A stretch of DNA of 64,000 nt from Pseudomonas piscis (GTDB lineage: Bacteria; Pseudomonadota; Gammaproteobacteria; Pseudomonadales; Pseudomonadaceae). The DNA lies in the NCBI RefSeq assembly GCF_009380155.1, contig NZ_WHUV01000001.1, positions 496,001-560,000 on the forward strand. The letters run 5' to 3'. Each line of letters opens with the position of its first letter. Position 1 is the first letter of the stretch. Shown one piece after another: positions 20,234 through 30,614 of this stretch. The translations under genes and the position numbers were made by a program. The notes below the pieces were generated by a model. The model did not search any database. It was not told the origin of the DNA and saw nothing but the letters and a program-made list of their open reading frames with translations.

Positions 20234-21675
20234 CAGGCATCTCCTCCGAATACGTCGATCTTGCTGAATACACAGGCTGGCGAGGCGTGGCCAACGCGGA
20301 TCACCTGGTTGGGTTCGCCCTTGCCGCAGTTGGGCGTGCCCAGGACCTGGAAGGTGCCACGGTTGCCGACGGCGCTGAGGTTGCGCCAGAACTGCGCGGA
20401 AATGCCCCGGTAGTTGGGGTTCTTCACCACGCCCTTGAGTTCGCCGTTCTCGATCAACTGGCCCCATTCGCAGCCGAACTGGAACTTGTTGCGCGCATCG
20501 TCGATGGACCAGGAGCGGTTGGTGGACATCAGGATGCCGTGCTCGATCCCGCCGATCAGCTGTTCCAGGGACTGCTCGCCAGGCTCGATGTTGAGGTTGG
20601 CCATGCGGTCGATGGGCGCGCGGTTCCAGCTGCTGGCGCGGCTGTTGGCAACGCCGTCCAGGCCACTGCGGTACTGCGACAGGGCGCCGCCCAGGGGGCG
20701 TACCAGCAACCCTTCGCGGATCAGGAACTGCTTGCTGGCGGCGGTGCCTTCGTCGTCATGGCCATAGCTGGCCAGCTCCTCGGGGATGTCCGGGTCGAAG
20801 GTCACGTTGAGCAGCCGCGAGCCGTATTGCAGGTGGCCGAAGTCCGCCTGTTTGACGAAGCTGGTGCCTGCGTAGTTGCGCTCATCGCCAAGGATGCGGT
20901 CCAGCTCCAGGGGATGGCCGATGGACTCGTGGATCTGCAGCATCATCTGGTCCGGCATCAGCAGCAGGTCCCGCGGGCCTTGGGGCGTGTTGGGAGCCAG
21001 CAGAAGTTGCAGGGCCTGCTCGGCGACCCGGGGCGCGGCGCCCAGCAGGCCGCAGCGGCTGATCACGTCGCCCGCGCCCTGCTGGCCGAAATTCTCCCGG
21101 CCCAGGCTGCGGGTCTGGCTGTCGTTGCCGTCGTAGGCGGTGACGTCCAGGCCCGGGTAGACGAAACGCTGGGCCTGGCGCAACTCGGCTCCGGCGCTGT
21201 TGAGGTAGATCTGCTCGACCTGGGTCACGCCGATCCCTACCTGCCAGTTCACCAGGCGCTCGTCCTTGGGAACCGAAGCCGATTCGTCGCCCAGCAGTTG
21301 GTAGCAATCGCTCAGGGACGGGAAGGGCTGTTCGAGATTGGGCGAGAAATAATCGGCGCGGTGGCTGGAGACCGGTTGTTCGCGCAGGTCCAGCAGGGCG
21401 TGGGCGGCGATCACCCGGGCTTGCCGTTCGGCGCGGTCCAGGGCCGCCTGCAAGCCGCCTGGCGACAGGTCGTTGGTGGCGGCATAGGCCTCTACCCCAG
21501 CGACTCGCACGGTCAGCATCGCGCCTTCGTCGCGGCCCAGCCTGGGCGGTTCGGCGACATTCTTGCGTACCGACAGGTACTGGTCTGATTCGCGCACGTA
21601 GCGCAGGGAAAAGAACTCGGCGCCCGTGCGCAAGGCAGCGAAGCGCTGCTTGAGCTGGGGGTGAAAGTCGAACAT
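20233..21675 (-). CDS. TldD-like zinc metalloprotease
   Basis: A 480-residue TldD-family protein with the zinc-binding motif HESIGH at about residue 255 and the downstream cysteine segment GTPNCGKGEPNQ near the C-terminus. It is the predicted catalytic half of a TldD/TldE-type heterodimer with the downstream gene. AAGGAGG precedes the ATG. No small RiPP-like precursor or modifying enzyme is visible nearby, so general peptide degradation is as likely as a dedicated maturation role. Confidence 0.87.
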   Translation of the reverse strand: MFDFHPQLKQRFAALRTGAEFFSLRYVRESDQYLSVRKNVAEPPRLGRDEGAMLTVRVAGVEAYAATNDLSPGGLQAALDRAERQARVIAAHALLDLREQPVSSHRADYFSPNLEQPFPSLSDCYQLLGDESASVPKDERLVNWQVGIGVTQVEQIYLNSAGAELRQAQRFVYPGLDVTAYDGNDSQTRSLGRENFGQQGAGDVISRCGLLGAAPRVAEQALQLLLAPNTPQGPRDLLLMPDQMMLQIHESIGHPLELDRILGDERNYAGTSFVKQADFGHLQYGSRLLNVTFDPDIPEELASYGHDDEGTAASKQFLIREGLLVRPLGGALSQYRSGLDGVANSRASSWNRAPIDRMANLNIEPGEQSLEQLIGGIEHGILMSTNRSWSIDDARNKFQFGCEWGQLIENGELKGVVKNPNYRGISAQFWRNLSAVGNRGTFQVLGTPNCGKGEPNQVIRVGHASPACVFSKIDVFGGDA

Positions 21676-21885
21676 GGATGACCTCCTTGTGAAGAGCAGG
21701 GGCTTGCGGGTCTTATCGACGGCGGGCCGGCTCCTACAGGTATAGGTCGCGCAGGGCTCGGGATAAAGTCCGTGGAACGCAGGGGGTGCAGCGGATGGGC
21801 AGACTGTAGCGGTTGCCTGTGGCTGCGATCAAGGACGCAGGCCGTGCAATGAACAGAAGGGGAGAGGGCGGGAAATCCAAGGAAA

Positions 21886-21912
21886 TGGCGCCGGCCATTG
21901 CGGCCGGCGCCA
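21886..21912 (-). terminator. intrinsic terminator of betIBA
   Basis: An 11-bp perfect stem (TGGCGCCGGCC paired with GGCCGGCGCCA) begins 8 nt after the betA stop on the reverse strand. It is followed by ATTTCCTT in the transcript direction. Confidence 0.85.
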
Positions 21913-21919
21913 ATCGTGC

Positions 21920-23623
21920 TTACTGCGCGTTCGCGGCTACGTCGCGTACAGGCTTGCCACGTACCGGGGCTTCGCCGGCCACGTAGTAGGCAGCCTTGCT
22001 GCGCGGCAGCGGCTGGCGGCCACGGATCTTGTCGGCGATTTTCTCGGCCATCATGATCGTCGGCGCGTTGAGGTTGCCGGTGGTGATGATCGGCATGATC
22101 GAGGCATCCACCACACGCAGGCCCTGCATGCCGTGCACGCGACCCTGGCCATCGACCACGGCCATGTCGTCAGTACCCATCTTGCATGAGCAGGATGGGT
22201 GGAACGCGGTCTCGGCGTGCTCGCGGATGAATGTGTCCAGCTGTTCATCGGTCTGCACTTCGATGCCGGGGCTGATCTCGCGGCCGCGGTAGGCGTCCAG
22301 TGCCGGCTGCTGCATGATTTCGCGGGTCAGGCGGATGCCGTCGCGGAATTCCTGCCAGTCCTGCTCGGTGGCCATGTAGTTGAACAGGATGCTCGGGTGC
22401 TGGCGCGGGTCTTTCGACTTGGCCTGCACGCGGCCACGGCTCGGCGAGCGCATGGAGCCCATGTGGGCCTGGAAGCCGTGTTCCTTCACGCCGTTGGAGC
22501 CGTTGTAGTTAATCGCTACCGGCAGGAAGTGGTACTGGATGTTCGGCCATTCGAACTCTTCGCGAGTACGGATGAAACCACCGGCTTCGAACTGGTTGCT
22601 GGCGCCGATGCCGGTGCCCTTGAACAGCCACTGCGCGCCGATGGCCGGCTGGTTCCACCACAGCAGCGATGGGTACAGCGATACCGGCTGGGTGCACGCG
22701 TATTGCAGGTACAGCTCCAGGTGGTCCTGCAGGTTCTCACCGACGCCTGGCAGGTCGTGGACCACCGGGATGTCCAGGCTTTCCAGCAGGGCGCGCGGGC
22801 CGACGCCGGAGCGTTGCAGCAGCTGTGGCGAAGCGATGGCGCCGGAGCTGACGATGACTTCCTTGCGCGCACGGGCTTCCACGCGCTCTTCGGTGCTGCC
22901 TTGCAGGTAGCTCACGCCTACGGCGCGCTTGCCTTCGAACAGGACCTTGTCGGTCAGGGCGTGGGTGACGATGGTCAGGGTGGAGCGCTTCTTGGACACG
23001 TCCAGGTAACCGCGGGCGGTGCTGGAGCGACGGCCTTCAGGGGTCACGGTGCGGTCCATCGGACCGAAGCCTTCCTGCTGGTAGCCGTTGAGGTCTTCGG
23101 TACGCGGGTAACCGGCCTGTACGCCGGCCTCGACCATGGCGTGGAACAGCGGGTTGTTGCCAGCCTTGGGCGTGGTCACTCGCACCGGGCCTTCGCCACC
23201 GTGGTAGTCGTTAGGGCCGATGTCGCGGGTTTCGGCCTTGCGGAAGTACGGCAGGCAGTCCAGGTACGACCAGTCTTCCAGGCCTGGCAGCTTGGCCCAG
23301 CCGTCGTAATCCATGGCGTTGCCACGGATGTAGCACATGCCGTTGATCAGCGAGGAGCCGCCCAGGCCCTTGCCACGGCCACATTCCATGCGGCGGCCGT
23401 CCATGTGCGGCTCTGGATCGGTCTCATAGGCCCAGTTGTAGCGACGGCCTTGCAGGGGGAACGCCAGTGCCGCAGGCATCTGGGTACGGAAATCGAAACG
23501 ATAGTCCGGGCCGCCGGCTTCCAGCAGCAGGACGGTGACGCCTTCGTCTTCGGTCAGACGGGTCGCCAGGGTGTTACCGGCAGAGCCGGCACCAACGATG
23601 ATGTAGTCGTATTCTTGGGCCAT
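21920..23623 (-). CDS. betA: choline dehydrogenase
   Basis: Membrane-associated FAD enzyme of the GMC family that oxidises choline to betaine aldehyde. The 567-residue protein begins with the FAD motif [14 protein letters not shown]. It contains [17 protein letters not shown] and [11 protein letters not shown], and the active-site region [12 protein letters not shown] with the catalytic histidine. The ATG at 23623, after GGAGG, is chosen over one 24 nt upstream. It is the last gene of betI-betB-betA, separated from betB by a 143-bp spacer with a palindromic repeat. Control by BetI and induction by choline are expected from the family. Confidence 0.97.
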   Translation of the reverse strand: MAQEYDYIIVGAGSAGNTLATRLTEDEGVTVLLLEAGGPDYRFDFRTQMPAALAFPLQGRRYNWAYETDPEPHMDGRRMECGRGKGLGGSSLINGMCYIRGNAMDYDGWAKLPGLEDWSYLDCLPYFRKAETRDIGPNDYHGGEGPVRVTTPKAGNNPLFHAMVEAGVQAGYPRTEDLNGYQQEGFGPMDRTVTPEGRRSSTARGYLDVSKKRSTLTIVTHALTDKVLFEGKRAVGVSYLQGSTEERVEARARKEVIVSSGAIASPQLLQRSGVGPRALLESLDIPVVHDLPGVGENLQDHLELYLQYACTQPVSLYPSLLWWNQPAIGAQWLFKGTGIGASNQFEAGGFIRTREEFEWPNIQYHFLPVAINYNGSNGVKEHGFQAHMGSMRSPSRGRVQAKSKDPRQHPSILFNYMATEQDWQEFRDGIRLTREIMQQPALDAYRGREISPGIEVQTDEQLDTFIREHAETAFHPSCSCKMGTDDMAVVDGQGRVHGMQGLRVVDASIMPIITTGNLNAPTIMMAEKIADKIRGRQPLPRSKAAYYVAGEAPVRGKPVRDVAANAQ

Positions 23624-23639
23624 TGGAGCCTCCGTGGAG

Positions 23640-23669
23640 AGCTGCAAGCCTCAAGCTTCAAGCTGCGAG
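23640..23669. repeat. GCAAGCTTCAAGCTGC-type repeat between betB and betA
   Basis: Nested short palindromes AGCTGCAAGC and TCAAGCTTCAAGCTGC match the family seen at 18846, 49936 and 50084. It could modulate the betB/betA transcript ratio. Confidence 0.6.
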
Positions 23670-23766
23670 AAAAGGCAGCGAAGCGGGCTTGGCATTGAAT
23701 GAGGGGCAGGCGGCAAGCCGGGCTAATGCCTTGGCTTGCCGCTGATAGCTAGCTACTTGCCGCTGC

Positions 23767-25239
23767 TCAGAATACTGAGCTGTAGTCGCCCAGCTCGACC
23801 TGCACCGACTTGATGCGGGTGAAGTTGTTCAGCGAGCTGATGCCGTTCTCACGGCCCACACCCGACTGCTTGTAGCCGCCGACTGGCATCTTGGCGTCGG
23901 ACTCGCCCCAGGCGTTGATCCAGCAGATACCGGCTTCGAGCTGGTGGATGATGCGGTGGGCGCGGTTCAGATCGCGGGTGACGATACCGGCGGCCAGGCC
24001 GAAGTCGGTGTCGTTGGCACGACGGATCACTTCTTCTTCGGTCTCGTAGGTGAGGATGCTCATCACTGGGCCGAAGATTTCTTCACGGACGATGGTCATG
24101 TCGTCGGTGCAGTCGGTGAACACGGTTGGTGCCACGAAGGCGCCCTTGGCGAATTCGCCATCGGTCAGGCGCTCGCCGCCGCACAGTACGCGGGCACCTT
24201 CTTCCTTGCCCTTGGCGATGTAGCCCAGCACGTTCTCCATGTGGGCGAAGCTCACCAGCGGACCGAAGTTGGTGTTCTCGTTCTCTGGGTTACCGACGCG
24301 GATGCGGGCAACGCGTTCGGCGATCTTGGCTTCGAAAGCAGCCTTCAGATGGCTCGGTACGAACACGCGAGTGCCGTTGGTGCAAACCTGGCCCGAGCTG
24401 TAGAAGTTGGCCATCATCGCGGTGTCGGCGGCGCGATCCAGGTCGGCGTCGTCGCAGATGATCAGCGGCGACTTGCCGCCCAGTTCCATGGTCACTTCCT
24501 TGAGCGAGGAGCTCGAAGCGCTGGCCATGACTTTCTTGCCGGTGTCGGTGCCGCCGGTGAAGGAGACTTTCTCGATGCGCGGGTGCTCGGTCAGCCAGGT
24601 GCCGACTTCACGGCCGCTGCCGGTCAGGACGTTGAACACGCCAGCCGGTACGCCAGCCTCGGTGTAGATCTCGGCCAGTTTCAGGGTGGTCAGCGAAGTC
24701 ACTTCGCTGGGCTTGAAGATCATCGCGTTGCCAGCGGCCAGGGCCGGGGCGGATTTCCACAGGGCGATCTGGATCGGGTAGTTCCAGGCGCCGATACCGG
24801 CGACCACGCCCAGTGGCTCGCGGCGGGTGTAGACGAAGGAAGTGTCGCGCAGCGGGATCTGCTCGCCTTCGATGGCCGGTACCAGGCCTGCGTAGTATTC
24901 CAGCACGTCGGCGCCGGTGACGATGTCGACGTACTTGGTTTCGGAGTAGGCCTTGCCGGTATCCAGGGTTTCCAGGGCGGCCAGCTCGTCGTTGCGCTCA
25001 CGCAGGATGTCCACGGCGCGACGCAGGATGCGCGAACGCTCCATGGCGGTCATGGCGGCCCAGATCTTCTGACCTTTTTCGGCGCTGACCACGGCGCGTT
25101 CCACATCTTCCTTGGTCGCACGTTGCACTTGTGCGAGAACTTCACCGTTGGCCGGGTTGATGGCATCGAAGGTGGCGTCGCTGCCGGCATCGGTGTAGCC
25201 GCCGTCGATGTAGAGTTTTTGCAGTTCAAAACGGGCCAT
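23767..25239 (-). CDS. betB: betaine aldehyde dehydrogenase
   Basis: NAD(P)-dependent oxidation of betaine aldehyde to glycine betaine. The 490-residue ALDH has [22 protein letters not shown] (residues about 150-170), the catalytic Glu in MELGGKSPL (about 250) and the catalytic Cys in [11 protein letters not shown] (about 286). The start is the ATG at 25239 behind GAGGAC; the frame continues 13 codons upstream. It is the second gene of betIBA. Confidence 0.97.
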   Translation of the reverse strand: MARFELQKLYIDGGYTDAGSDATFDAINPANGEVLAQVQRATKEDVERAVVSAEKGQKIWAAMTAMERSRILRRAVDILRERNDELAALETLDTGKAYSETKYVDIVTGADVLEYYAGLVPAIEGEQIPLRDTSFVYTRREPLGVVAGIGAWNYPIQIALWKSAPALAAGNAMIFKPSEVTSLTTLKLAEIYTEAGVPAGVFNVLTGSGREVGTWLTEHPRIEKVSFTGGTDTGKKVMASASSSSLKEVTMELGGKSPLIICDDADLDRAADTAMMANFYSSGQVCTNGTRVFVPSHLKAAFEAKIAERVARIRVGNPENENTNFGPLVSFAHMENVLGYIAKGKEEGARVLCGGERLTDGEFAKGAFVAPTVFTDCTDDMTIVREEIFGPVMSILTYETEEEVIRRANDTDFGLAAGIVTRDLNRAHRIIHQLEAGICWINAWGESDAKMPVGGYKQSGVGRENGISSLNNFTRIKSVQVELGDYSSVF

Positions 25240-25345
25240 AGTGTCCTCGCAAGTGCATTGAGTTATGGGCTTGGCCACCGAGCGTGCCCTTGGATTCGGG
25301 CGCGCTGATCAGTGGCGTGCAGAGGCCGAGCGTCTTGGTTGTGCT

Positions 25346-25939
25346 CTAGCGCTCCTGCTTAGCCAGTTGTAGATCCATGTATTCGTAAGCAATCCGTATC
25401 GCCTGGTCGGTGTCGAATGCATCACCCGACAGGGCGCCACGCAGCCACAAGCCGTCGATCAAGGCCGCCAGGCCGCGGGCTGCCTTGCGCGCATGGTAGA
25501 GCGGCAGGACGCGGCGGAACTGGCAGCACAGGTTGGAATACAAGCGGTGGTCGTTGATCCGCTGCAACCTGTGCAAATCGGGCTGGTGCATGCTGGAAGC
25601 CCAGAAGGCCAACCAGGTTTTCATTGCCGGGCCGTTCACCTGGCTGGCATCGAAGTTGCCCTCGATGATCACCTTCAGATGAGCGCGCGGACTGTCGTCC
25701 GTCAGGGCCTGGCGGCGTGCTCTGACGCCTTCGTTGAGCATGCTCATGATGTAACCCATCGTCGCTGCGATCAGGCCGTTCTTGTCCCGAAAGTAGTGAC
25801 TGATGATGCCGTTCGACACTCCGGCCAAACGGGCGATCAGCGCAATGCTGGCGTCCCCCATCCCGACCTGATCGACCGCTTGTAGCGTGGCTTCGATCAA
25901 CTGCTGGCGGCGTATGGGTTGCATACCGACCTTGGGCAT
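25346..25939 (-). CDS. betI: choline-responsive TetR-family repressor BetI
   Basis: A 197-residue TetR-type regulator with an N-terminal helix-turn-helix ([23 protein letters not shown], residues about 29-51) and a ligand domain containing the aromatic-rich segment [18 protein letters not shown]. It is expected to bind the palindrome at 26010-26029, repressing betIBA and divergent betT until choline is present. It is the first gene of the bet operon. Confidence 0.96.
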   Translation of the reverse strand: MPKVGMQPIRRQQLIEATLQAVDQVGMGDASIALIARLAGVSNGIISHYFRDKNGLIAATMGYIMSMLNEGVRARRQALTDDSPRAHLKVIIEGNFDASQVNGPAMKTWLAFWASSMHQPDLHRLQRINDHRLYSNLCCQFRRVLPLYHARKAARGLAALIDGLWLRGALSGDAFDTDQAIRIAYEYMDLQLAKQER

Positions 25940-26009
25940 CTGCTACCTCTCCTTAGGCCCGCCGGCAGACGCATGACGGCTGTCGGCTTGCGGGCCAGTC
26001 TATTTTGTT

Positions 26010-26029
26010 TTGATTGAACGTTCAATCAA
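26010..26029. promoter_or_regulatory. BetI operator
   Basis: A perfect 20-bp palindrome, TTGATTGAAC followed by GTTCAATCAA, in the 425-bp space between divergent betI and betT. Its sequence and position fit the known BetI box of proteobacteria. It lies 71 bp upstream of betI. The rest of this gap, up to betT at 26365, contains no gene I can support. Confidence 0.88.
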
Positions 26030-26364
26030 CAAAGAATAAGATCTGCGACAAATCGTCGCTGCCTACGGATTCTTCCCGCATGTAGATGGCGGAAAACGAC
26101 CTCCGAAAAAGACCGCACCCCAGGGATGGCATGGCGTGAACCGGTAAGGACGGACGTGTTGAATGGGCAAGACGCTTCAGGCCTGACGCCGAACCAGCGG
26201 TTCGAGTCGAGGCCGGGGACGCTGGTTCGCAACGCAGCCGCCGTGGGTCCGGGCTTTTTTCGGGGTGTCTTTATATCACCCGACGATCGGCTGCCAACTA
26301 ACCGATTGGTCGGGTGCCGTGTTGCCTTGTGTCCTTCTCTCGCACTGCCTGGAGCATCTGTGCA

Positions 26365-28362
26365 ATGAGTTCTGCCTCTCTTATAAAGACCCCGCCGGAA
26401 AAGGTGCGGGTCAACGGTTGGGTGTTCTACACCTCGACCGCGCTGATCCTGTTGTTGACTGCGATCCTGATCATCGCCCCGCAAGAGGCCGGCAAAATGC
26501 TGGACGTTGCCCAGGCATGGTTGTCCCGCAGTTTCGGCTGGTACTACATGTTGGTGATCGCCGCCTACCTGGTGTTCGTGGTGGGCTTGGCGTTCTCTTC
26601 CTACGGCAAGCTCAAGCTGGGGACCAAGCAAGACACCCCGGACTTCAGCTATGGCGCCTGGGCCGGGATGCTGTTCTCGTCCGGCATCGGCATCTCGCTG
26701 CTGTACTTCGGTGCGTCCGAGCCCCTGGACCACTACTTCAATCCGCCCGAAGGCGTGCCAGCCAGCAACCAGGCCGCGCGCCAGGCGCTGCAACTGACGT
26801 TCCTGCACTGGGGCCTGCACGGCTGGGCGATCTATGCCCTGGTGGGCCTGGCGGTGGCGTACTTCGCCTACCGGCATAACCAGCCACTGGCCCTGCGTTC
26901 GGCGCTGTACCCGCTGGTGGGCGAGCGCTGGGTCAAGGGCGCGGCCGGCCACGCGGTGGACGGTTTCGGCATGTTCGTGACCCTGCTGGGCCTGGTGACC
27001 AACCTGGGCATCGGCTCGATGCAGGTATCGTCCGGCCTGGAAAACCTGTTCGGCATGGAGCACAGCAACACCAACCTGCTGATCGTGATCATCGTCATGA
27101 GCACGGTGGCCACCATCGCCGCAGTGTCCGGGGTGGAGAACGGCATTCGCCGCCTGTCCAACCTGAACATCGTGCTGTTCAGCGGCTTGCTGATCTTCGT
27201 CCTGCTGTTCGGCCCGACCCTGCACCTGCTCAACGGCTTCGTGCAGAACATCGGCGACTACCTCAACGGCGTGGTGCTCAAGACGTTCGACCTCTATGTG
27301 TATGAAGGCGACAGCGCCAAGTCCGATCGCTGGCTGGGCCTGTGGACCCTGTTCTACTGGGCCTGGTGGATTTCCTGGGCACCTTTCGTGGGCATGTTCA
27401 TCGCTCGTATTTCCCGTGGCCGCACCGTGCGCGAGCTGGTGGCTGGCGTACTGCTGATCCCGCTGGGCTTCACCCTGGCCTGGCTGTCGATCTTCGGCAA
27501 CTCGGCCCTGGACCTGGTGCTCAACCAGGGCGCGGTGGAACTGGGCAAGACCGCCCTGGAACAGCCGTCCATGGCCATCTACCAGTTGCTCGAGCATTAC
27601 CCGGCGTCGAAGATCGTCATCGGTGTGTCGATCTTCGTGGGCTTCGTGTTGTTCCTGACCCCGGCCGACTCCGGCGCGGTGATGATGGCCAACCTGTCCT
27701 GCAAGGGCGGCAACGTCGACGAAGACGCCCCGCACTGGCTGCGGATCTTCTGGTCGGTCGTGATCACCCTGGTGACCGTCGGCCTGCTGTTCGCCGGTAA
27801 CTTCCAGGCCATGCAGACCATGGTGGTGCTGGCTGGCCTGCCGTTCTCGGTGGTGCTGGTGTGCTTCATGTTCGGCCTGTACAAGGCCATGGCCCAGGAC
27901 ACCCGGGTCGAGCAGGAACAAGCGGAACTGGCGGCCCGCGGCCGTCGCGGTTTCAGCGAGCGCCTGACCCAACTGGACCTGCAGCCGACCCAGGCAGTGG
28001 TCCAGCGCTTCATGGACAAGCACGTGACCCCGGCGCTGGAAGAGGCCGCGACCCAGTTGCGCAACCAGGGGCTGGATGTGCAGACCCTGCTGGGCAAGTC
28101 CAAGCGCTGCATGGGTGTACGGATCGAGATGGAAGAGGGCAACCCTTTCGTCTATGAGGTGAGCCTGGACGGTTACCTGGCGGCGCCGAGCGAATCGGCC
28201 GATGCGCCGGAAGAGCGTGCACGCTACTACCGTGCCGAGGTCTACCTGCACAACGGCAGCCAGGAGTACGACCTGATGGGTTTCACCCAGGAGCAGATCA
28301 CCCGTGACGTGCTCGATCAGTTCGAAAGCCATCGGCAACTCCTGGGCCGGGTCTACAGCTAA
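26365..28362 (+). CDS. betT: high-affinity choline transporter BetT (BCCT family)
   Basis: Proton-driven choline importer with 12 predicted membrane helices. The BCCT signature lies in WTLFYWAWWISWAPFVGMF (residues about 325-343), followed by IARISRGRTVRE. The product has 665 residues. The C-terminal extension of about 150 residues after the last helix (from ARGRRGFSERLTQLDLQP) is the cytoplasmic osmosensory tail of BetT-type, rather than short, BCCT proteins. It is divergent from betIBA and probably controlled by the same operator. A 17-codon upstream extension of the frame is not expected to be used. Confidence 0.95.
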   Translation: MSSASLIKTPPEKVRVNGWVFYTSTALILLLTAILIIAPQEAGKMLDVAQAWLSRSFGWYYMLVIAAYLVFVVGLAFSSYGKLKLGTKQDTPDFSYGAWAGMLFSSGIGISLLYFGASEPLDHYFNPPEGVPASNQAARQALQLTFLHWGLHGWAIYALVGLAVAYFAYRHNQPLALRSALYPLVGERWVKGAAGHAVDGFGMFVTLLGLVTNLGIGSMQVSSGLENLFGMEHSNTNLLIVIIVMSTVATIAAVSGVENGIRRLSNLNIVLFSGLLIFVLLFGPTLHLLNGFVQNIGDYLNGVVLKTFDLYVYEGDSAKSDRWLGLWTLFYWAWWISWAPFVGMFIARISRGRTVRELVAGVLLIPLGFTLAWLSIFGNSALDLVLNQGAVELGKTALEQPSMAIYQLLEHYPASKIVIGVSIFVGFVLFLTPADSGAVMMANLSCKGGNVDEDAPHWLRIFWSVVITLVTVGLLFAGNFQAMQTMVVLAGLPFSVVLVCFMFGLYKAMAQDTRVEQEQAELAARGRRGFSERLTQLDLQPTQAVVQRFMDKHVTPALEEAATQLRNQGLDVQTLLGKSKRCMGVRIEMEEGNPFVYEVSLDGYLAAPSESADAPEERARYYRAEVYLHNGSQEYDLMGFTQEQITRDVLDQFESHRQLLGRVYS

Positions 28363-28480
28363 GTCCTGAAGTAGACGCGGGCCCGGGCTCACCGGGTACC
28401 GCGTCGCCCGCGAAGCGATGTGTGGCGCACCGCTACATCCGCTCTTGCAACAGGTGCAATTCGCACCTCTATTCCCGCTC

Positions 28481-28520
28481 AAACGACAACGCCGCGACCT
28501 GAGTCGCGGCGTTGTCGTTT
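28481..28520. terminator. bidirectional terminator between betT and choV
   Basis: A perfect 18-bp stem around loop CTGA (arms 28481-28498 and 28503-28520). The outer ends are AAAC and GTTT, giving A/T ends for both convergent transcripts. Confidence 0.9.
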
Positions 28521-28527
28521 GCGGCCA

Positions 28528-29706
28528 TCAGCCCAGGTTCTTGCCGAGCAGCGCGTGGTAGAGCTCGCTGTCGCCGAGGATCCCCACCACCTTATGGTTA
28601 TCGTGGAGCACCAGCTTGTTGCCGGTCTGGTAGCGGATCTGCAGGGCCTCGCGCATGCCGATACTGGAATCCACCAGGGTCGGGCGCCGGCCCAGCTCTT
28701 CCACCGATTGCCCCGGCACCCAGTTCTGCAGGTCCAGTTGCGAGCCGTTGCGCCGGGCGCCCTTGATGGTGTTGCCCTCGGCCAGGTCCAGCCAGGAGTC
28801 GCCACCCGGGTCCAGGCACACCGAGCCGTTGACCCGCTTGCAGTTGTCCAGGCTGCGCATCAGGCTGCGCCCGCACAGTACGTTCAACGGGTTGGTATGG
28901 GCGACGAAGGTGCGCACGTAGTCATCCGCCGGGTTGAGCACGATCTCTTCGGGCTTGCTGTACTGGATGATCCGCCCGTCCTTCATGATGGCGATGCGGC
29001 TGCCCAGTTTCAGGGCTTCGTCCAGGTCGTGGCTGACGAACACGATAGTCTTGTTCAGCTTGCGCTGCAGCTCCAGCAACTCGTCCTGCAGGCCCTGGCG
29101 AATCAGCGGATCGAGGGCCGAGAAGGGCTCGTCCATCAGCAGGATGTCGGCATCCATGGCCAGGGCACGGGCCAGGCCCACGCGTTGCTGCATGCCACCG
29201 GACAGTTCGTCCGGCTTCTTGTTGCGCCACTGGGTCAGGCCCACCAGCTCCAGCTTCTCGTCCACCAGCTTGCGCCGCTCCTTCTCGGGGCGGCCCTGCA
29301 TCTCCAGGCCGAAGCTGATGTTCTCGCGCACCGTCAGCCAGGGCATCAGGGCGAACTTCTGGAACACCATGGCGATGCGCTTGGTGCGCATCATCTTCAA
29401 TTCCGCCGGAGTGCAGTGGGCGATATCGATGTGCTTGCCTTCGTGTTCGACGAACAACTTGCCGCGGCTCACGGTATTGAGGCCGTTGATGCAGCGCAGC
29501 AGGCTCGACTTGCCCGAGCCGGACAGGCCCATCAGCACGCAGATCTCGCCCTTGTTGATGTCCAGGTTGGCCTTTTCCACGCCGACCACCAGGCCGGTCT
29601 GCTTGAGGATCTGCTCGCGGGTCTGGCCCTTGTCCAGTAGTGCCAGGGCCTCGCGCGGCTTGTTGGAGAAGATGACGTCGACGTCTTCGAAACGAATGAT
29701 GCTCAT
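28528..29706 (-). CDS. choV: choline/betaine/carnitine ABC transporter ATPase ChoV
   Basis: A 392-residue ATPase of the quaternary amine uptake family. It has Walker A GLSGSGKSS (about 60), signature LSGGMQQRVGLARAL (about 167) and Walker B ILLMDEPFSALD. A C-terminal region (about 280-392) contains a CBS-type domain ending VVGILGDSELYHALLG. The ATG overlaps the choW stop by 4 nt (ATGA). It is the third gene of choX-choW-choV (called cbcXWV in P. aeruginosa). It energises import of choline, glycine betaine and carnitine. Confidence 0.95.
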   Translation of the reverse strand: MSIIRFEDVDVIFSNKPREALALLDKGQTREQILKQTGLVVGVEKANLDINKGEICVLMGLSGSGKSSLLRCINGLNTVSRGKLFVEHEGKHIDIAHCTPAELKMMRTKRIAMVFQKFALMPWLTVRENISFGLEMQGRPEKERRKLVDEKLELVGLTQWRNKKPDELSGGMQQRVGLARALAMDADILLMDEPFSALDPLIRQGLQDELLELQRKLNKTIVFVSHDLDEALKLGSRIAIMKDGRIIQYSKPEEIVLNPADDYVRTFVAHTNPLNVLCGRSLMRSLDNCKRVNGSVCLDPGGDSWLDLAEGNTIKGARRNGSQLDLQNWVPGQSVEELGRRPTLVDSSIGMREALQIRYQTGNKLVLHDNHKVVGILGDSELYHALLGKNLG

Positions 29707-30548
29707 GCCTCACCCCTTGCCGGCAGTTCCGGCTGCTTGCAGATACGGTCGAGCATGATTGCCAGCAACACGATCGCCAGGCCCGCTTCGAAGCCCAGGG
29801 AGATATCGGCGGTGTTCAGTGCGTTGACCACGGGTTTGCCCAGGCCGTCGGCGCCCACCAGGGCCGCGATCACCACCATCGACAACGACAGCATGATGCA
29901 CTGGGTCACGCCGGCGGCGATGCTCGGCATCGCGTGGGGCAGTTCGATCCGGGTCAGCAACTGGCGCCGCGAGCAGCCAAAGGCCTTGCCGGCATCCAGC
30001 AGCTCTTGCGGCACGTCGCAGATGCCCAGGTAGGTGAGGCGGATCGGCGCGGCGATGGCGAACACCACGGTGGAAATCAGCCCCGGGACCACGCCCAGGC
30101 CGAACAGGGTCAGGGTCGGGATCAGGTAGACGAAGGTCGGCACGGTCTGCATCAGGTCCAGCACCGGGCGCATGGCGGTGTAGAACATCGGCTTGTGCGC
30201 GGCGAGGATGCCCAGCGGCACGCCGATGACCACGCAGACCAGGGTGGCGAAGGTCACCTGGGCCAGGGTCTCCATGGTTTCCTGCCAGTACCCCAGGTTG
30301 AGGATCAGCAGGAAGGACAGCACGACGAATACGGTCAGGCCCCATTTGCGCTGGATCATGTGCGCCAGCAGGGCAATCAGGCCGATCAGGGCCAGGGGGT
30401 TGAACCAGGTCAGCGCGAAGGTCACGCCGTGAATCATGGCCTCAAGGGTGGTGGCGATCGCATCGAAGATGCTGGCGCCGTGTTTCGTCAGCCACTCGAC
30501 GAAGGCCGCGATGTACTGGCCCAGGGGGATTTTCTGATCAGTGAGCAT
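29703..30548 (-). CDS. choW: choline/betaine/carnitine ABC transporter permease ChoW
   Basis: A 281-residue inner membrane permease of the ProW/OpuAB type with about six helices. The cytoplasmic coupling loop is IRLTYLGICDVPQELLDAGKAFG. The start at MLTDQKIPLG is preferred, since the frame also offers an ATG 18 nt upstream. It partners with ChoV and the binding proteins ChoX and, by analogy to P. aeruginosa, CaiX. Confidence 0.94.
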   Translation of the reverse strand: MLTDQKIPLGQYIAAFVEWLTKHGASIFDAIATTLEAMIHGVTFALTWFNPLALIGLIALLAHMIQRKWGLTVFVVLSFLLILNLGYWQETMETLAQVTFATLVCVVIGVPLGILAAHKPMFYTAMRPVLDLMQTVPTFVYLIPTLTLFGLGVVPGLISTVVFAIAAPIRLTYLGICDVPQELLDAGKAFGCSRRQLLTRIELPHAMPSIAAGVTQCIMLSLSMVVIAALVGADGLGKPVVNALNTADISLGFEAGLAIVLLAIMLDRICKQPELPARGEA

Positions 30549-30614
30549 GGTAATGAACGTCCGCATGCAATGGAAAAACAGCCCGGGCGGGCCAGCCCGC
30601 CCGGCGTCAGCGAC

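Noticed and set aside
26026..28482. 818-codon reverse open frame
   Set aside because: Antisense to betT and made of low-complexity His/Gln/Gly stretches. It also crosses the BetI operator region.
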